From Clostridium thermosuccinogenes (GTDB lineage Bacteria; Bacillota; Clostridia; Acetivibrionales; DSM-5807), in assembly GCF_002896855.1 (NCBI RefSeq), contig NZ_CP021850.1, positions 1,885,665 to 1,949,664 of the forward strand: a stretch of 64,000 bases of DNA. The letters are read 5' to 3'. This document shows positions 1-8,191 of the stretch, piece by piece (the stretch's first letter is position 1; the number at the start of each line of letters is the position of its first letter). The translations under genes and the position numbers were made by a program. The notes under the pieces are model-generated. The model searched no databases. It was not told the DNA's origin and saw only the letters and a program-made list of their open reading frames with translations.

Positions 1-1
1 T

Positions 2-571
2 TACGATAATAAAAGCTGGAGAGGGACTAAACTTCTAGATGGAGGGGGCGCTCTAATGAACCAGTCCATTCACTATATTGATCTTTTGCAATGGATGATG
101 GGGCCTGTCAAAGAAGTGTATGGGATAACTGGAATCTTGGGACATCGTGGTATAGAGGTCGAAGATACTGCTGTAGCTTCTATTAAATACCAAAATGGAG
201 CTATAGGGATTATTGAAGGTACCACAGCGGCATATCCGGGTATTGGGGCAAGGATAGAAATACATGGAGAGAAAGGATCTGTAATTATTGTGGATAATGC
301 AATAAAACACTGGGAGTTTATGGATCGTAATCCCATAGATGTAAAATTCCGGCAACTGGAAATGCTTCCACACAAGAGTGGGTCGGCAGATCCAATGAAC
401 ATCGACGGAAACCTCCACAGGAGGCAAATAGAGGATGTACTTCATTCTATATCAAAAGGAGAACAGCCGATGGTAAACGGAAAAGAAGCAAGAAAGTCGG
501 TGGAGATTATACATTCAATATATAGATCAGCACAGTTTAATCAGGTGGTCGAGCTTCCTTTGGCTCCTTAG
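2..571 (+). CDS. Gfo/Idh/MocA-family oxidoreductase, C-terminal part (5' end outside window)
   Basis: The reading frame is open from the first bases of the window and runs through WRGT, DGGGALMNQSIHYIDLL and WMMGPV. This is the conserved stretch in the C-terminal substrate-binding domain of Gfo/Idh/MocA NAD(P)-dependent sugar or inositol dehydrogenases. The N-terminal Rossmann domain lies to the left of the window, so the ATG at 56 is an internal methionine and not the start. These enzymes are cytosolic and oxidise or reduce sugars and their derivatives; the substrate cannot be read from this fragment. About 150 bases separate it from the next dehydrogenase gene, which could act on a related metabolite (inference). 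The family call is firm and the substrate is unknown. Confidence 0.85.
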   Translation, partial: YDNKSWRGTKLLDGGGALMNQSIHYIDLLQWMMGPVKEVYGITGILGHRGIEVEDTAVASIKYQNGAIGIIEGTTAAYPGIGARIEIHGEKGSVIIVDNAIKHWEFMDRNPIDVKFRQLEMLPHKSGSADPMNIDGNLHRRQIEDVLHSISKGEQPMVNGKEARKSVEIIHSIYRSAQFNQVVELPLAP

Positions 572-619
572 AAGTCACAAGAGAAGGTACATGGCAATGT
601 GGAACTATTATAGAAATGG

Positions 620-640
620 ATTGAATCCATCTGATTCAAT
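620..640. repeat. Perfect 8-bp inverted repeat between two dehydrogenase genes
   Basis: ATTGAATC (620-627), a 5-base spacer and GATTCAAT (633-640) form a perfect palindrome about 95 bases before the next start codon. No T-run follows, so it is not a classical terminator. It could be an operator or an mRNA hairpin. The role is unknown. Confidence 0.4.
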
Positions 641-734
641 TTGCAGGCGTTGAATGTATCGGTCATGCCTATATAATAAGCAGGTAAAAACCACATGACT
701 GCAAATACAATGAAATGTTATGGGGGAATATAGT

Positions 735-1727
735 TTGAAAAATATTGTATTCATGATGAATGCCAAACAGCGGAAAAATATTTTTAAGCAGGAGGATATA
801 GATATAATATGCCGGTATGGAAATACTATATACAATACGGATGAACATGACCCGGATCAGGAAAGGGCTAAAGAAATTGCAATGGGAGCAAATATCATCA
901 TCACTTCCTGGGGGTGTCCGCAATTGAGCAAAGATGTATTGGACCAGGCTCCGGATTTGGAGTTGATTATCCATGCAGCGGGAAGTGTCAAGGGGATCAT
1001 AAGTGATGAAGTATGGAGAAGGGGAATCAGGGTTTCAAGCTCTGCCCAGGCATTAGGCATTGGAGTTGCGGAAACGGCTGTAGGTTTCACCATTACAGCT
1101 ATAAAGAACATGTGGAGCCTGTCTGCAAATACCAGGGCAGGTAAATGGTCGGAAGGACGGGAAAAGGTCAGAGAAGTCTATGGTATCACCATTGGGGTTA
1201 TAGGTGCCGGCCGGGCAGGGACTCATTATATTAAGCTGATGAATAATTTTGATGTCAGAATATTGTTGTATGATCCCTTTATTGACAGAGAAAAGGCAGC
1301 CGCATTGGGTGCGGAAAAATCAGAGCTGGACGAACTGCTAAAGGAATCGGATGTGGTGTCCGTCCATGCCCCTTCCATTCCTGAAACATATCATATGATA
1401 AATGCTGATAGACTGGCTGTGATGAAAGATGATGCGGTGCTTATAAATACAGCCCGTGGTTCAATAATTGATGAAAATGCTTTGATTACCGAGCTGAAAA
1501 AAGGAAGATTGTTTGCATGTATTGATGTCACCGATCCTGAACCACCCTCTGAAGATCATCCCTTCAGAAGTCTTCCCAACGTCATATTGACACCTCATAT
1601 TGCTGGAGCTGTAAACAACGGGCTATATAGGATAGGTAGATATGTAGCAAATGAAATCCGGCTTTATGAAAAAGGAGAAGAAATGGATGGGGAAGTTTTT
1701 GAATCAAAAATTAACAGCCTGGCTTGA
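735..1727 (+). CDS. D-isomer-specific 2-hydroxyacid dehydrogenase
   Basis: A cytosolic NAD-dependent dehydrogenase of the D-2-hydroxyacid family (relatives of phosphoglycerate, glycerate and hydroxypyruvate reductases), about 330 residues, the usual length. Seen: the Rossmann motif GVIGAGRAG at residues 154-162; LINTARGSIID with catalytic Arg241; DPEPP with Glu269; TPHIAGA with His288, which together make the family's Arg-Glu-His triad. A TTG start at 735 is preferred because GGGGGAA (722-728) sits 6 bases upstream; the in-frame ATG at 720 has no ribosome site. The gene follows a Gfo/Idh oxidoreductase, so the pair may belong to sugar or sugar-acid metabolism (inference). The substrate cannot be assigned; a specific serA call is not justified. 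Confidence 0.88.
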   Translation: MKNIVFMMNAKQRKNIFKQEDIDIICRYGNTIYNTDEHDPDQERAKEIAMGANIIITSWGCPQLSKDVLDQAPDLELIIHAAGSVKGIISDEVWRRGIRVSSSAQALGIGVAETAVGFTITAIKNMWSLSANTRAGKWSEGREKVREVYGITIGVIGAGRAGTHYIKLMNNFDVRILLYDPFIDREKAAALGAEKSELDELLKESDVVSVHAPSIPETYHMINADRLAVMKDDAVLINTARGSIIDENALITELKKGRLFACIDVTDPEPPSEDHPFRSLPNVILTPHIAGAVNNGLYRIGRYVANEIRLYEKGEEMDGEVFESKINSLA

Positions 1728-1843
1728 AGGGCAGATAGTTCATCGTGATAAGCAAGGCTAAAATTCAGGGTTATCACATTGAAATAAGAACTTCATATAG
1801 AGGATTAAAGCAAACTTGCTTTTTTCGTAAATTCAATAATATG

Positions 1844-1873
1844 ACCAGGTTTATAATTACCTGGTTTTTTTTT
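1844..1873 (+). terminator. Rho-independent terminator after the dehydrogenase gene
   Basis: A perfect 7-bp stem ACCAGGT (1844-1850) / ACCTGGT (1859-1865) with an 8-base loop runs into a tract of nine T. A second possible hairpin, GTGATAA (1745-1751) / TTATCAC (1771-1777), lies upstream in the same gap. A moderate promoter for the next gene may be TTGCCC (1930-1935) and TATACA (1952-1957), spaced 16. Confidence 0.8.
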
Positions 1874-1982
1874 GCCCTGTTTTCGTTTTCCATCGATTCT
1901 TAGAAGCTGAAAAGCAGTTTTATACATATTTGCCCGTGATAAAGGAAATCTTATACATAAACAAATAATATGGAGGTAAGTC

Positions 1983-3896
1983 ATGAGCGAAGCAATACTT
2001 GAAAAGCTGGAGGGTCGTGTAAGCTATCACGATACCGTTGAAGAAATGCTAAAACGCATCAGGGAAGATGGAATGTCAAATGTGTTCGACCGATATGCGC
2101 TTCAGGAGAAAATCCGGTGCAAGTTCTGCCTGCAGGGACTGAGCTGTAAATTATGCTCCAACGGGCCATGCAGAATCAATGAAAAAGGAGGCCAGGACAA
2201 GGGTGTATGTGGAATAGGCGGCGATGCCATGGCGATGAGGGAGTTTTTGATGCACAACATCATGGGGGCAGCTACATACAGCCATCATGCCTATGAAGCA
2301 TTCAGAACTCTCAGGGCTACAGGCCAGGGAAAGACACCTTTTAAAATTACGGATGTTGGAAAGCTGAAATGGATGTGCGAAAAAGTCGGCATCAACACCG
2401 GTAACGATGTTAATAGAATGGCAGTGGAGCTGGCGGATCTGCTGGAAAGTGAAATGTACAAGGATACCGAAAAGCCAAGCATCATGGTGGAAGCCTTTGC
2501 TCCTGCGAAACGCAAGGAAGTATGGAGACGGATGGACATTTATCCGGCAGGGGTTGTCCACGAAGAGCAAAATTGCATTGCCAGCTGCCTCACCAATGTT
2601 GACGGTGATTATGCATCCCTGGCTAAAAAAGCGTTAAGGCTTGGGCTGGCAACGATATATACAGCGCAGATCGGCCTTGAAATGGCTCAGGATATATTGT
2701 TCGGAACTCCAAAACCCCATGAGGTCAATACTGATTTGGGAATAATGGACCCGGAATATGTAAATATTGCGTTCAACGGACATCAACCTTGGGTGGGAGT
2801 TGCCACACTATTAAAGGCAAGAACCCCGGAGGTGCAGAAAAAAGCTCAAGAAGCTGGAGCAAAAGGTCTCAGAATAGTTGGCTCCATCGAAACCGGCCAG
2901 GAGCTCCTCCAAAGGTTTGAAGTAGATGATGTTTTTGTTGGGCTCATGGGCAACTGGTTGACAATAGAACCTTTTCTTGCCACAGGTACGGTAGATGTAC
3001 TGGCAATGGAGGAAAACTGTTCTCCGCCTGCGATAGACCAGTATGCAGAAAAGTATCAGGTAACACTGGTTAAAGTAAGCACTATCATAGGCATTCCCGG
3101 ATTGCAGCATGAAATGCCGTATAATCCCCAGGATGTTGATTGCATGGCTGACAGGCTGATTGAACTGGGTATCGAGAATTTTAAGAAAAGAAAAGGTAAG
3201 GTCGTTCCCAAAGTGCCTCAAAGGGTACAAAAGGCCGTAGCAGGTTTTTCTACCGAGGCAGTGTTGCAGGCTTTGGGCAATAAGCTTGATCCGCTGGTGG
3301 ATGTCATATCGGCAGGAAAAATAAAAGGAGTAGTTGCTCTGGCCAATTGCTCTACCCTGAGGAACGGTCCCCAGGACTGGAATACGGTAAACTTAGCAAA
3401 AGAGCTGATCAAGAGGGACATACTTGTTGTAGCCGGAGGATGTGGAAATCACGCCTTGGAGGTGGCAGGGTTGTGCACTACCGAAGCCAGGGAGATGGCA
3501 GGCCCGGGATTGAAAGAAATCTGCAACTTGCTGAATATTCCTCCGGTTTTAAGCTTCGGTACCTGTACGGATACGGGAAGGATTTCCATGCTGGTGACGG
3601 CACTGGCGGAACATCTTAACGTAGATATACCGGACCTTCCTATAGCCATAACGGCACCGGAATGGATGGAACAGAAGGCTACCATTGACGGTATTTTCGG
3701 GGTGGCATATGGAGCATACACCCATCTGTCGCCGGTTCCTTTTATAACTGGTGCTCCTGCTCTGGTAAAACTCCTGACGGAGGATGTGGAAGATATGACC
3801 GGCGGTAAAGTGGGGCTGGGAGATGATCCGGTGGAAGCAGCAAACGGTATTGAAGCTGTTATTATGGAAAAAAGAAAAAGGCTTGGACTGAACTGA
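1983..3896 (+). CDS. CO-dehydrogenase catalytic-subunit-like protein (CooS family, divergent active site)
   Basis: A 637-residue protein that aligns over its whole length with anaerobic Ni-CO dehydrogenases. Cys55, 58, 63 and 76 fit the B-cluster (CX2CX4CX12C). Cys46/Cys49 fit a CX2C-type D-cluster, the short spacing I recall from Desulfovibrio rather than the Carboxydothermus form. C-cluster ligands His267, Cys346, Cys456, Cys487 and Cys528 are present, and the catalytic Lys is at 565. The segment that reads GICCTGNE in the Carboxydothermus enzyme (from memory) is GSIETGQE here, so the bridging cysteine is replaced by Glu303. The first proton-relay His is kept (His102), but the next two positions are Glu105 and Arg108. 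A Glu ligand recalls hybrid-cluster proteins. No cooF, cooC or acetyl-CoA synthase genes adjoin. The start has TGGAGG 8 bases upstream. The family is sure; CO oxidation is doubtful. Confidence 0.85.
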   Translation: MSEAILEKLEGRVSYHDTVEEMLKRIREDGMSNVFDRYALQEKIRCKFCLQGLSCKLCSNGPCRINEKGGQDKGVCGIGGDAMAMREFLMHNIMGAATYSHHAYEAFRTLRATGQGKTPFKITDVGKLKWMCEKVGINTGNDVNRMAVELADLLESEMYKDTEKPSIMVEAFAPAKRKEVWRRMDIYPAGVVHEEQNCIASCLTNVDGDYASLAKKALRLGLATIYTAQIGLEMAQDILFGTPKPHEVNTDLGIMDPEYVNIAFNGHQPWVGVATLLKARTPEVQKKAQEAGAKGLRIVGSIETGQELLQRFEVDDVFVGLMGNWLTIEPFLATGTVDVLAMEENCSPPAIDQYAEKYQVTLVKVSTIIGIPGLQHEMPYNPQDVDCMADRLIELGIENFKKRKGKVVPKVPQRVQKAVAGFSTEAVLQALGNKLDPLVDVISAGKIKGVVALANCSTLRNGPQDWNTVNLAKELIKRDILVVAGGCGNHALEVAGLCTTEAREMAGPGLKEICNLLNIPPVLSFGTCTDTGRISMLVTALAEHLNVDIPDLPIAITAPEWMEQKATIDGIFGVAYGAYTHLSPVPFITGAPALVKLLTEDVEDMTGGKVGLGDDPVEAANGIEAVIMEKRKRLGLN

Positions 3897-3939
3897 TAAA
3901 TCCTATCAAGGAGCGATAAAGGAACTTTAAAGCATATTG

Positions 3940-3987
3940 AAACAAAACTCTGCTGATATCGGACACCGGTAGAGTTTTGTTTTATTT
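3940..3987 (+). terminator. Terminator after the CooS-like gene
   Basis: A 12-bp perfect stem (3940-3951 with 3971-3982), loop of 19 bases, with a T-rich right arm and tail. The rest of the gap up to 4287 is AT-rich and I see no further gene in it. Confidence 0.75.
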
Positions 3988-4287
3988 TTATATTAGACAA
4001 GCATTTATTGGACAAGCGCCGTGGTTCAATCTGACCAGCCATGGCATACCGATGTGAAAATACATTATATCTGGCATTTGCTTGATTAATCTGCTTGACT
4101 AATTAACAGCCATAATATAAATTAGATACAGCATTACCAGCTGAACCCATTGTGCTGGAATTCCCGAAGTGCAGGTTCTGAGATAATAATAAATCTGAGA
4201 TAATAAAGAAAGAATCGGACGATGATCTGAAAATTTGCTGTATGCTCAAAGAATTATTCATAACAGGAAGTAAAGGTGTGCATAAAA

Positions 4288-4908
4288 ATGTATGAAGAAA
4301 TGCTCCAGTATGTAAAAAACTGTCTTGTCACTAATAATGGTGATGAGGGGACAAAAGTCAGCCCTTTTCCTTTCCGAAAGCGTTCGGACCATATCAGAAG
4401 AGTATTCATGTGGGCCCAGCGCCTTGTTGAGGACATACCTTCCATCAATAGGAAAGCTGTCTTGGTTGCTGCGATATTTCATGATGTAGGATATTCCGTA
4501 TCGTCGGACAATTCAAAGCACGCCAAAAACAGTGCCGCCATATGTAAAAAGTATCTTGCCGAAAACGGATATGATACCGATTTTATAAATCTGGTTGTTT
4601 ACCTGGTGGAGAACCATTCCAATAAACGATTGATGAGAGAAGAGGGCACACCTTTGGAGTTGATTCTATTGATGGAGGCCGACTTGCTGGATGAAACAGG
4701 GGCACTGTCAATCATATGGGACTGCATGGCGATGGGCATGCAGGAAGTACAAACATATGAAAAGGCATATAATCATATATTGAAATATTCTTGTACGCAG
4801 CTTAATGAAAATCCTATGATTACAACAAAAGCAAAAGAGTTTTGGAGGAAAAAGCAGGAGCTCTTATGCGAGTTTGTCGAGCATTTGTCCTTCGATTTGG
4901 GTTTGTGA
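4288..4908 (+). CDS. HD-domain metal-dependent phosphohydrolase
   Basis: About 206 residues, the size of stand-alone HD hydrolases. Seen: His35 (SDHIRRV), the HD pair 65-66 (AAIFHDVGYS), His110 (LVENHSNKR) and Asp132 (MEADLLDE), the order H...HD...H...D of the HD superfamily that binds one or two metals. Relatives hydrolyse nucleotides or other phosphate esters in the cytosol; the substrate is unknown. The ATG at 4288 has AGGTG 9 bases before it; a GTG at 4276 with AGGAAG upstream is the alternative and adds four residues. It stands alone between a terminator and the lacI promoter. Confidence 0.8.
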   Translation: MYEEMLQYVKNCLVTNNGDEGTKVSPFPFRKRSDHIRRVFMWAQRLVEDIPSINRKAVLVAAIFHDVGYSVSSDNSKHAKNSAAICKKYLAENGYDTDFINLVVYLVENHSNKRLMREEGTPLELILLMEADLLDETGALSIIWDCMAMGMQEVQTYEKAYNHILKYSCTQLNENPMITTKAKEFWRKKQELLCEFVEHLSFDLGL

Positions 4909-5017
4909 CCGACCTATATTGATTTATGCACACATGAACAAGTAAAAGTACCGGTGACTTGCCTGTATTTATATAGCTTGTTGTGTTAGTTATTTTGAAA
5001 TAGTGATTTGGTAAATA

Positions 5018-5046
5018 TTGACATATTTTCTATTCCATATTATAAT
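5018..5046 (+). promoter_or_regulatory. Promoter of lacI-family gene (perfect -35 and -10)
   Basis: TTGACA (5018-5023) and TATAAT (5041-5046) are separated by 17 bases, an exact match to the housekeeping sigma consensus. Transcription should start near 5053, directly at the operator that follows, leaving a leader of about 240 bases before the start codon. Confidence 0.85.
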
Positions 5047-5053
5047 ATAGATA

Positions 5054-5073
5054 ATTTGAAACCGATTTCAAAT
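5054..5073. promoter_or_regulatory. LacI/PurR-type operator, autoregulatory site
   Basis: ATTTGAAACCGATTTCAAAT is a 20-base palindrome with one mismatched pair and the central CG typical of LacI-family operators. Its 14-base core (5057-5070) is the exact reverse complement of the core at 7895-7908 in front of the GH30 gene. The core begins 11 bases after the end of the -10 box at both sites. Repressor binding here would block initiation. That the adjacent regulator binds it is inference. Confidence 0.85.
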
Positions 5074-5296
5074 CAATGCAATTTGTGGGTGAAGCTGATC
5101 ACTCCGGACCAATTCAAAGGATAACTGCAGTGTTAAATTGCAGAAGAGAAATACTGTTTTGCACATCGCTTTTCTGTTTTTATACTCACCTTGAACTTCT
5201 AGGACGGATCACATAGAGAAAGGATTAGACCGAATTACATAATTTAAGCTGATTTTCATACCATGCAAATAAACGTTTTGGAGATGAAAAGAGGAA

Positions 5297-6349
5297 ATGA
5301 AGAACAACATAACAATTTATGATATAGCCAGGGAGGCAAAGGTATCGCCGGCTACAGTATCCAGAGTTCTCACGGGGAGTGCCCGGGTAAGCGTAGAGAA
5401 AAGCAGAATTATACGAGAAATTATTGAAAAATATGACTTTCAGCCCAACGCCATTGCAAGGAGCCTGGTGAAAAAAGAGTCCAGAACTATCGGGGTAATA
5501 CTGCCGGACATTGTAAACCCTTTTTTTGCGACAGTATTTCTTGAAGCCGAAAAATATGCTGTTTCTCTAGGCTATTCAATGCTGCTGTGCAACTCCATTA
5601 ATGACATGTTCGAGAGCAATATAGCATTGGAGTCCATCTATCTAAAAACCCTCACCGAAAAGCAGGTAGACGGCATAATATTTTTGGGAGGCAGGATCAA
5701 CATGGTGAGAACGGATAAAAAGCTGGCGGAGGAGATGAATACGGTACTGGCAAAAGTTCCTATAGTCATGATAAACGGGCGTATGGGGGGAGTTGACTGC
5801 TATAAGGTAAGAAGCGACGAAAGAGAAGGTATCTTTTCCATAGTAGAATATCTTACTTCCCTCGGTCACCGCAGTATAGGCTTTATTGGAGGCAGGCTAA
5901 ATGTCACATCAACAGCTATAAAGCTAAACGCTTTAAAAGACGCCCTCAGGCATTTCAAACTGGAATTTAATGAAAAATGGATCGTGATTTCAGGTGACTT
6001 CAACATAGAAAACGGCGCTAAAGCGATGAAGACCCTGTTGTCGGAAAAAGAAAGGCCAACTGCGGTGATTGCGGTTAACGATACCGTTGCCATTGGAGCT
6101 ATGAAATATGCCGCCTCCGTCGGTGTAGATATACCTGGAGACATATCCATTACAGGTTTTGATGATTCTTACCTGTGTGATATAGTTACGCCGCGGCTTA
6201 CTTCCGTGAGCCATAACATCCCCGAATTGGCAAGGAAAGCGGTCGACATGCTTTGTTATACCTTTGCCAACAGAAGTGTACCGAAAGAAAGGATTGTGAG
6301 AACAAGCTTGACAATTCGTGAATCCTGTGCTTGTCCCAGGAATATTTGA
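5297..6349 (+). CDS. LacI-family transcriptional regulator of the adjacent glycan locus
   Basis: A 350-residue repressor of normal LacI/GalR length. Residues 3-25 (ITIYDIAREAKVSPATVSRV) form the DNA-binding helix-turn-helix, followed by the hinge helix and a periplasmic-binding-protein-like effector domain from about residue 60 (RTIGVILPDIVNPFFA) to the end (TSLTIRESC). It probably senses a sugar released from the glycan handled by the downstream locus. Its own promoter carries an operator, and a near-identical operator lies before the GH30 gene beyond the insertion sequence, so autoregulation plus control of the 16-kb locus is likely. A purine-repressor-like effector cannot be excluded, but the neighbours favour a carbohydrate. 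Confidence 0.9.
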   Translation: MKNNITIYDIAREAKVSPATVSRVLTGSARVSVEKSRIIREIIEKYDFQPNAIARSLVKKESRTIGVILPDIVNPFFATVFLEAEKYAVSLGYSMLLCNSINDMFESNIALESIYLKTLTEKQVDGIIFLGGRINMVRTDKKLAEEMNTVLAKVPIVMINGRMGGVDCYKVRSDEREGIFSIVEYLTSLGHRSIGFIGGRLNVTSTAIKLNALKDALRHFKLEFNEKWIVISGDFNIENGAKAMKTLLSEKERPTAVIAVNDTVAIGAMKYAASVGVDIPGDISITGFDDSYLCDIVTPRLTSVSHNIPELARKAVDMLCYTFANRSVPKERIVRTSLTIRESCACPRNI

Positions 6350-6383
6350 GGATTATTTCAACCCTTGAAACATATTAATAATT

Positions 6384-7753
6384 AGTGTTGTGTATTGAAA
6401 AGTAAATAATTGTATTACCAATAAAATGGTAAAACAAAAGCATAAGTCGACCTAGTGTGGTAAAGTTTGAATTGTCCAGAAACAAACAGTTTCCACGGGG
6501 GTCAATCTTATGCCTGAGATAATAATAGAACAAAACAAAAATATAATCAATTATATAAATATGCTAAAATTACCTTATTCTGAAGCCATACAAAATCATA
6601 TGGTTCTTATGGTCTCAGGCATTATTACCACCGAGGGAAGCAAAAATGTTTCCAGGATCTATTCAAAGCATACCTGTAACCGGGATAGAAGCTGTGGTTC
6701 AAGATTCCTCGGAGAGTATAAATGGAGTAACGATTATGTGGACCACAAGAGAATTAACCATTCTCTAAATGTTGTCCGTAATAGCGTGAATGAAGATACT
6801 GTAGGCTTTCTCATCATAGACGACTCTTTGAGTAAAAAAGATAAGTCTACCAAAAAGATTGAGGGCCTTGATTTCCATCATTCACACAGTGACGGAAAAC
6901 CCATGTGGTCACATTGCATAGTTACTTCCCATTATAAGATTTCTGATTATTCATTACCACAAAACTTCAAGCTCTATCTTAGAAAGCAGTTCTTTGGCAA
7001 TAAAGCAAAGAAGCATTTTAAGAATAAACAAGAGCTTGCAATGCAGCTTATTGATGAATTTATACCGGTTACAGAAACAACGTACTTGTTGTTGGATGCC
7101 TGGTATACATCGGGTAAAGTGATGCTCCATGCCTTAAGAAAAGGATATCACACCATTGGAAGAATAAAATCCAATAGAGTGATTTACCCTGGAGGCATTA
7201 AAACAAGTGTCAGAGAATTTTCAACCTTTATCAGTAAGGACGAAACCAGCCCAGTTACAGCAGGTGACAATACTTACTATGTTTATAGGTATGAGGGTAA
7301 AATCAATGACCTTGAAAATGCCGTTATTCTGTTTTGTTGGAGCAAACCCGATTTATCCGATAAACCAGCATTTATACTAAGTACGGATGTTAGCCTTACC
7401 ACCTCCGAAATCCTTATATATTACCAGAACCGCTGGGATATTGAGGTAAGTTACCGGTATCAAAAAAACTCACTTGGGTTTGATGAATACCAGGTAGAAT
7501 CCTTAACTTCAATAAAGCGCTTCTGGAGCATGGTCTTTATGGCCTACACTTTCCTGGAGCTTTTCAGGGTTTCAAACAAGAAATCCTTAAAGCTTGATAC
7601 TTTAGGAGATACCATAGGGTATTTCCGCAAACAATACTTGGTTTCAATTGCCAAGTTTGCATATACTTGTGCAGTAAAAGGGGTAACCGTCGATGCTGTT
7701 ATTACCAAATTAGGGATAGCCGCATAAACATTTACAATTTACTGCACGACACT
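6384..7753 (+). mobile_element. Complete insertion sequence, IS4/IS701-like, 1370 bp
   Basis: The element is bounded by imperfect inverted repeats: AGTGTTGTGTATTG at the left and, read inward, AGTGTCGTGCAGTA at the right. It is flanked by a 4-base direct repeat AATT (6380-6383 and 7754-7757), the expected target duplication. It contains one full-length transposase gene. It sits between lacI and the locus that lacI probably controls, without damaging either coding region or the operator at 7895. Confidence 0.8.
6510..7727 (+). CDS. DDE transposase, IS4/IS701-like
   Basis: A 405-residue transposase that moves the surrounding insertion sequence by cut-and-paste. Seen: a first aspartate in FLIIDDSLSKKDKS (residues 104-105), a second in LLLDAWYTS (Asp196), and YQNRWDIEVSYRYQK with Glu312, which matches the Y-R-E-K signature around the catalytic glutamate of IS4-type enzymes. 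The frame is intact, so the element may be active. The start ATG follows CACGGGGG by 9 bases. The IS701 assignment rather than another IS4 relative is from memory of family appearance and is less sure than the DDE call. Confidence 0.85.
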   Translation: MPEIIIEQNKNIINYINMLKLPYSEAIQNHMVLMVSGIITTEGSKNVSRIYSKHTCNRDRSCGSRFLGEYKWSNDYVDHKRINHSLNVVRNSVNEDTVGFLIIDDSLSKKDKSTKKIEGLDFHHSHSDGKPMWSHCIVTSHYKISDYSLPQNFKLYLRKQFFGNKAKKHFKNKQELAMQLIDEFIPVTETTYLLLDAWYTSGKVMLHALRKGYHTIGRIKSNRVIYPGGIKTSVREFSTFISKDETSPVTAGDNTYYVYRYEGKINDLENAVILFCWSKPDLSDKPAFILSTDVSLTTSEILIYYQNRWDIEVSYRYQKNSLGFDEYQVESLTSIKRFWSMVFMAYTFLELFRVSNKKSLKLDTLGDTIGYFRKQYLVSIAKFAYTCAVKGVTVDAVITKLGIAA

Positions 7754-7855
7754 AATTAATAAATAGAATCATTTTAGACAGGGTCAACTTGCATTAATTA
7801 CTTGCATTTCAAGAGTTTGCACTTATAAGGATTAAACTATTTTCTTGGATAACTA

Positions 7856-7884
7856 TTGACATTAATGTAAATATATGGTATTAA
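7856..7884 (+). promoter_or_regulatory. Promoter of the GH30/ABC-transport locus
   Basis: TTGACA (7856-7861), 17-base spacer, TATTAA (7879-7884). Geometry to the operator downstream is the same as at the lacI promoter. The promoter lies about 100 bases beyond the right end of the insertion sequence, so the locus keeps its own control. The remaining leader to the start codon (7909-8191) is AT-rich and shows no gene. Confidence 0.75.
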
Positions 7885-7894
7885 TAGATTGAAG

Positions 7895-7908
7895 TGAAAT
7901 CGGTTTCA
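7895..7908. promoter_or_regulatory. LacI-type operator in front of the GH30/ABC locus
   Basis: TGAAATCGGTTTCA is the exact reverse complement of the operator core at 5057-5070 and begins 11 bases after the last base of the -10 box. It marks the 8192-24624 locus as a probable target of the LacI-family protein encoded at 5297-6349. Confidence 0.85.
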
Positions 7909-8191
7909 GAATATACATCATTGGTGTAAGCTTTAGGGTTATTCTCAATTTCAATGTTGCAACCATTCGTGCTGTTATCCTGCTAAGGAGCTTGGCAAGC
8001 AATAATTCTTTTCAAGGAAATATTGAATCCGGCAATGGATATGCAATGAATCAGTCTCAATTATAATCATCTCACTTATCGAAATAAATATTTTCAATAT
8101 GCTCTTTAGAGATACATTATAAAAGTTTCAGCTAAATACAACGGTTAAAAGATGAACTTAAAAACTTTCAATTGGAAAAATTTAACATAGA

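Noticed and set aside
3449-4042. 197-codon minus-strand frame at the end of the CooS-like gene
   Set aside because: It runs through the terminator hairpin and the C-cluster-coding region; no ribosome site.
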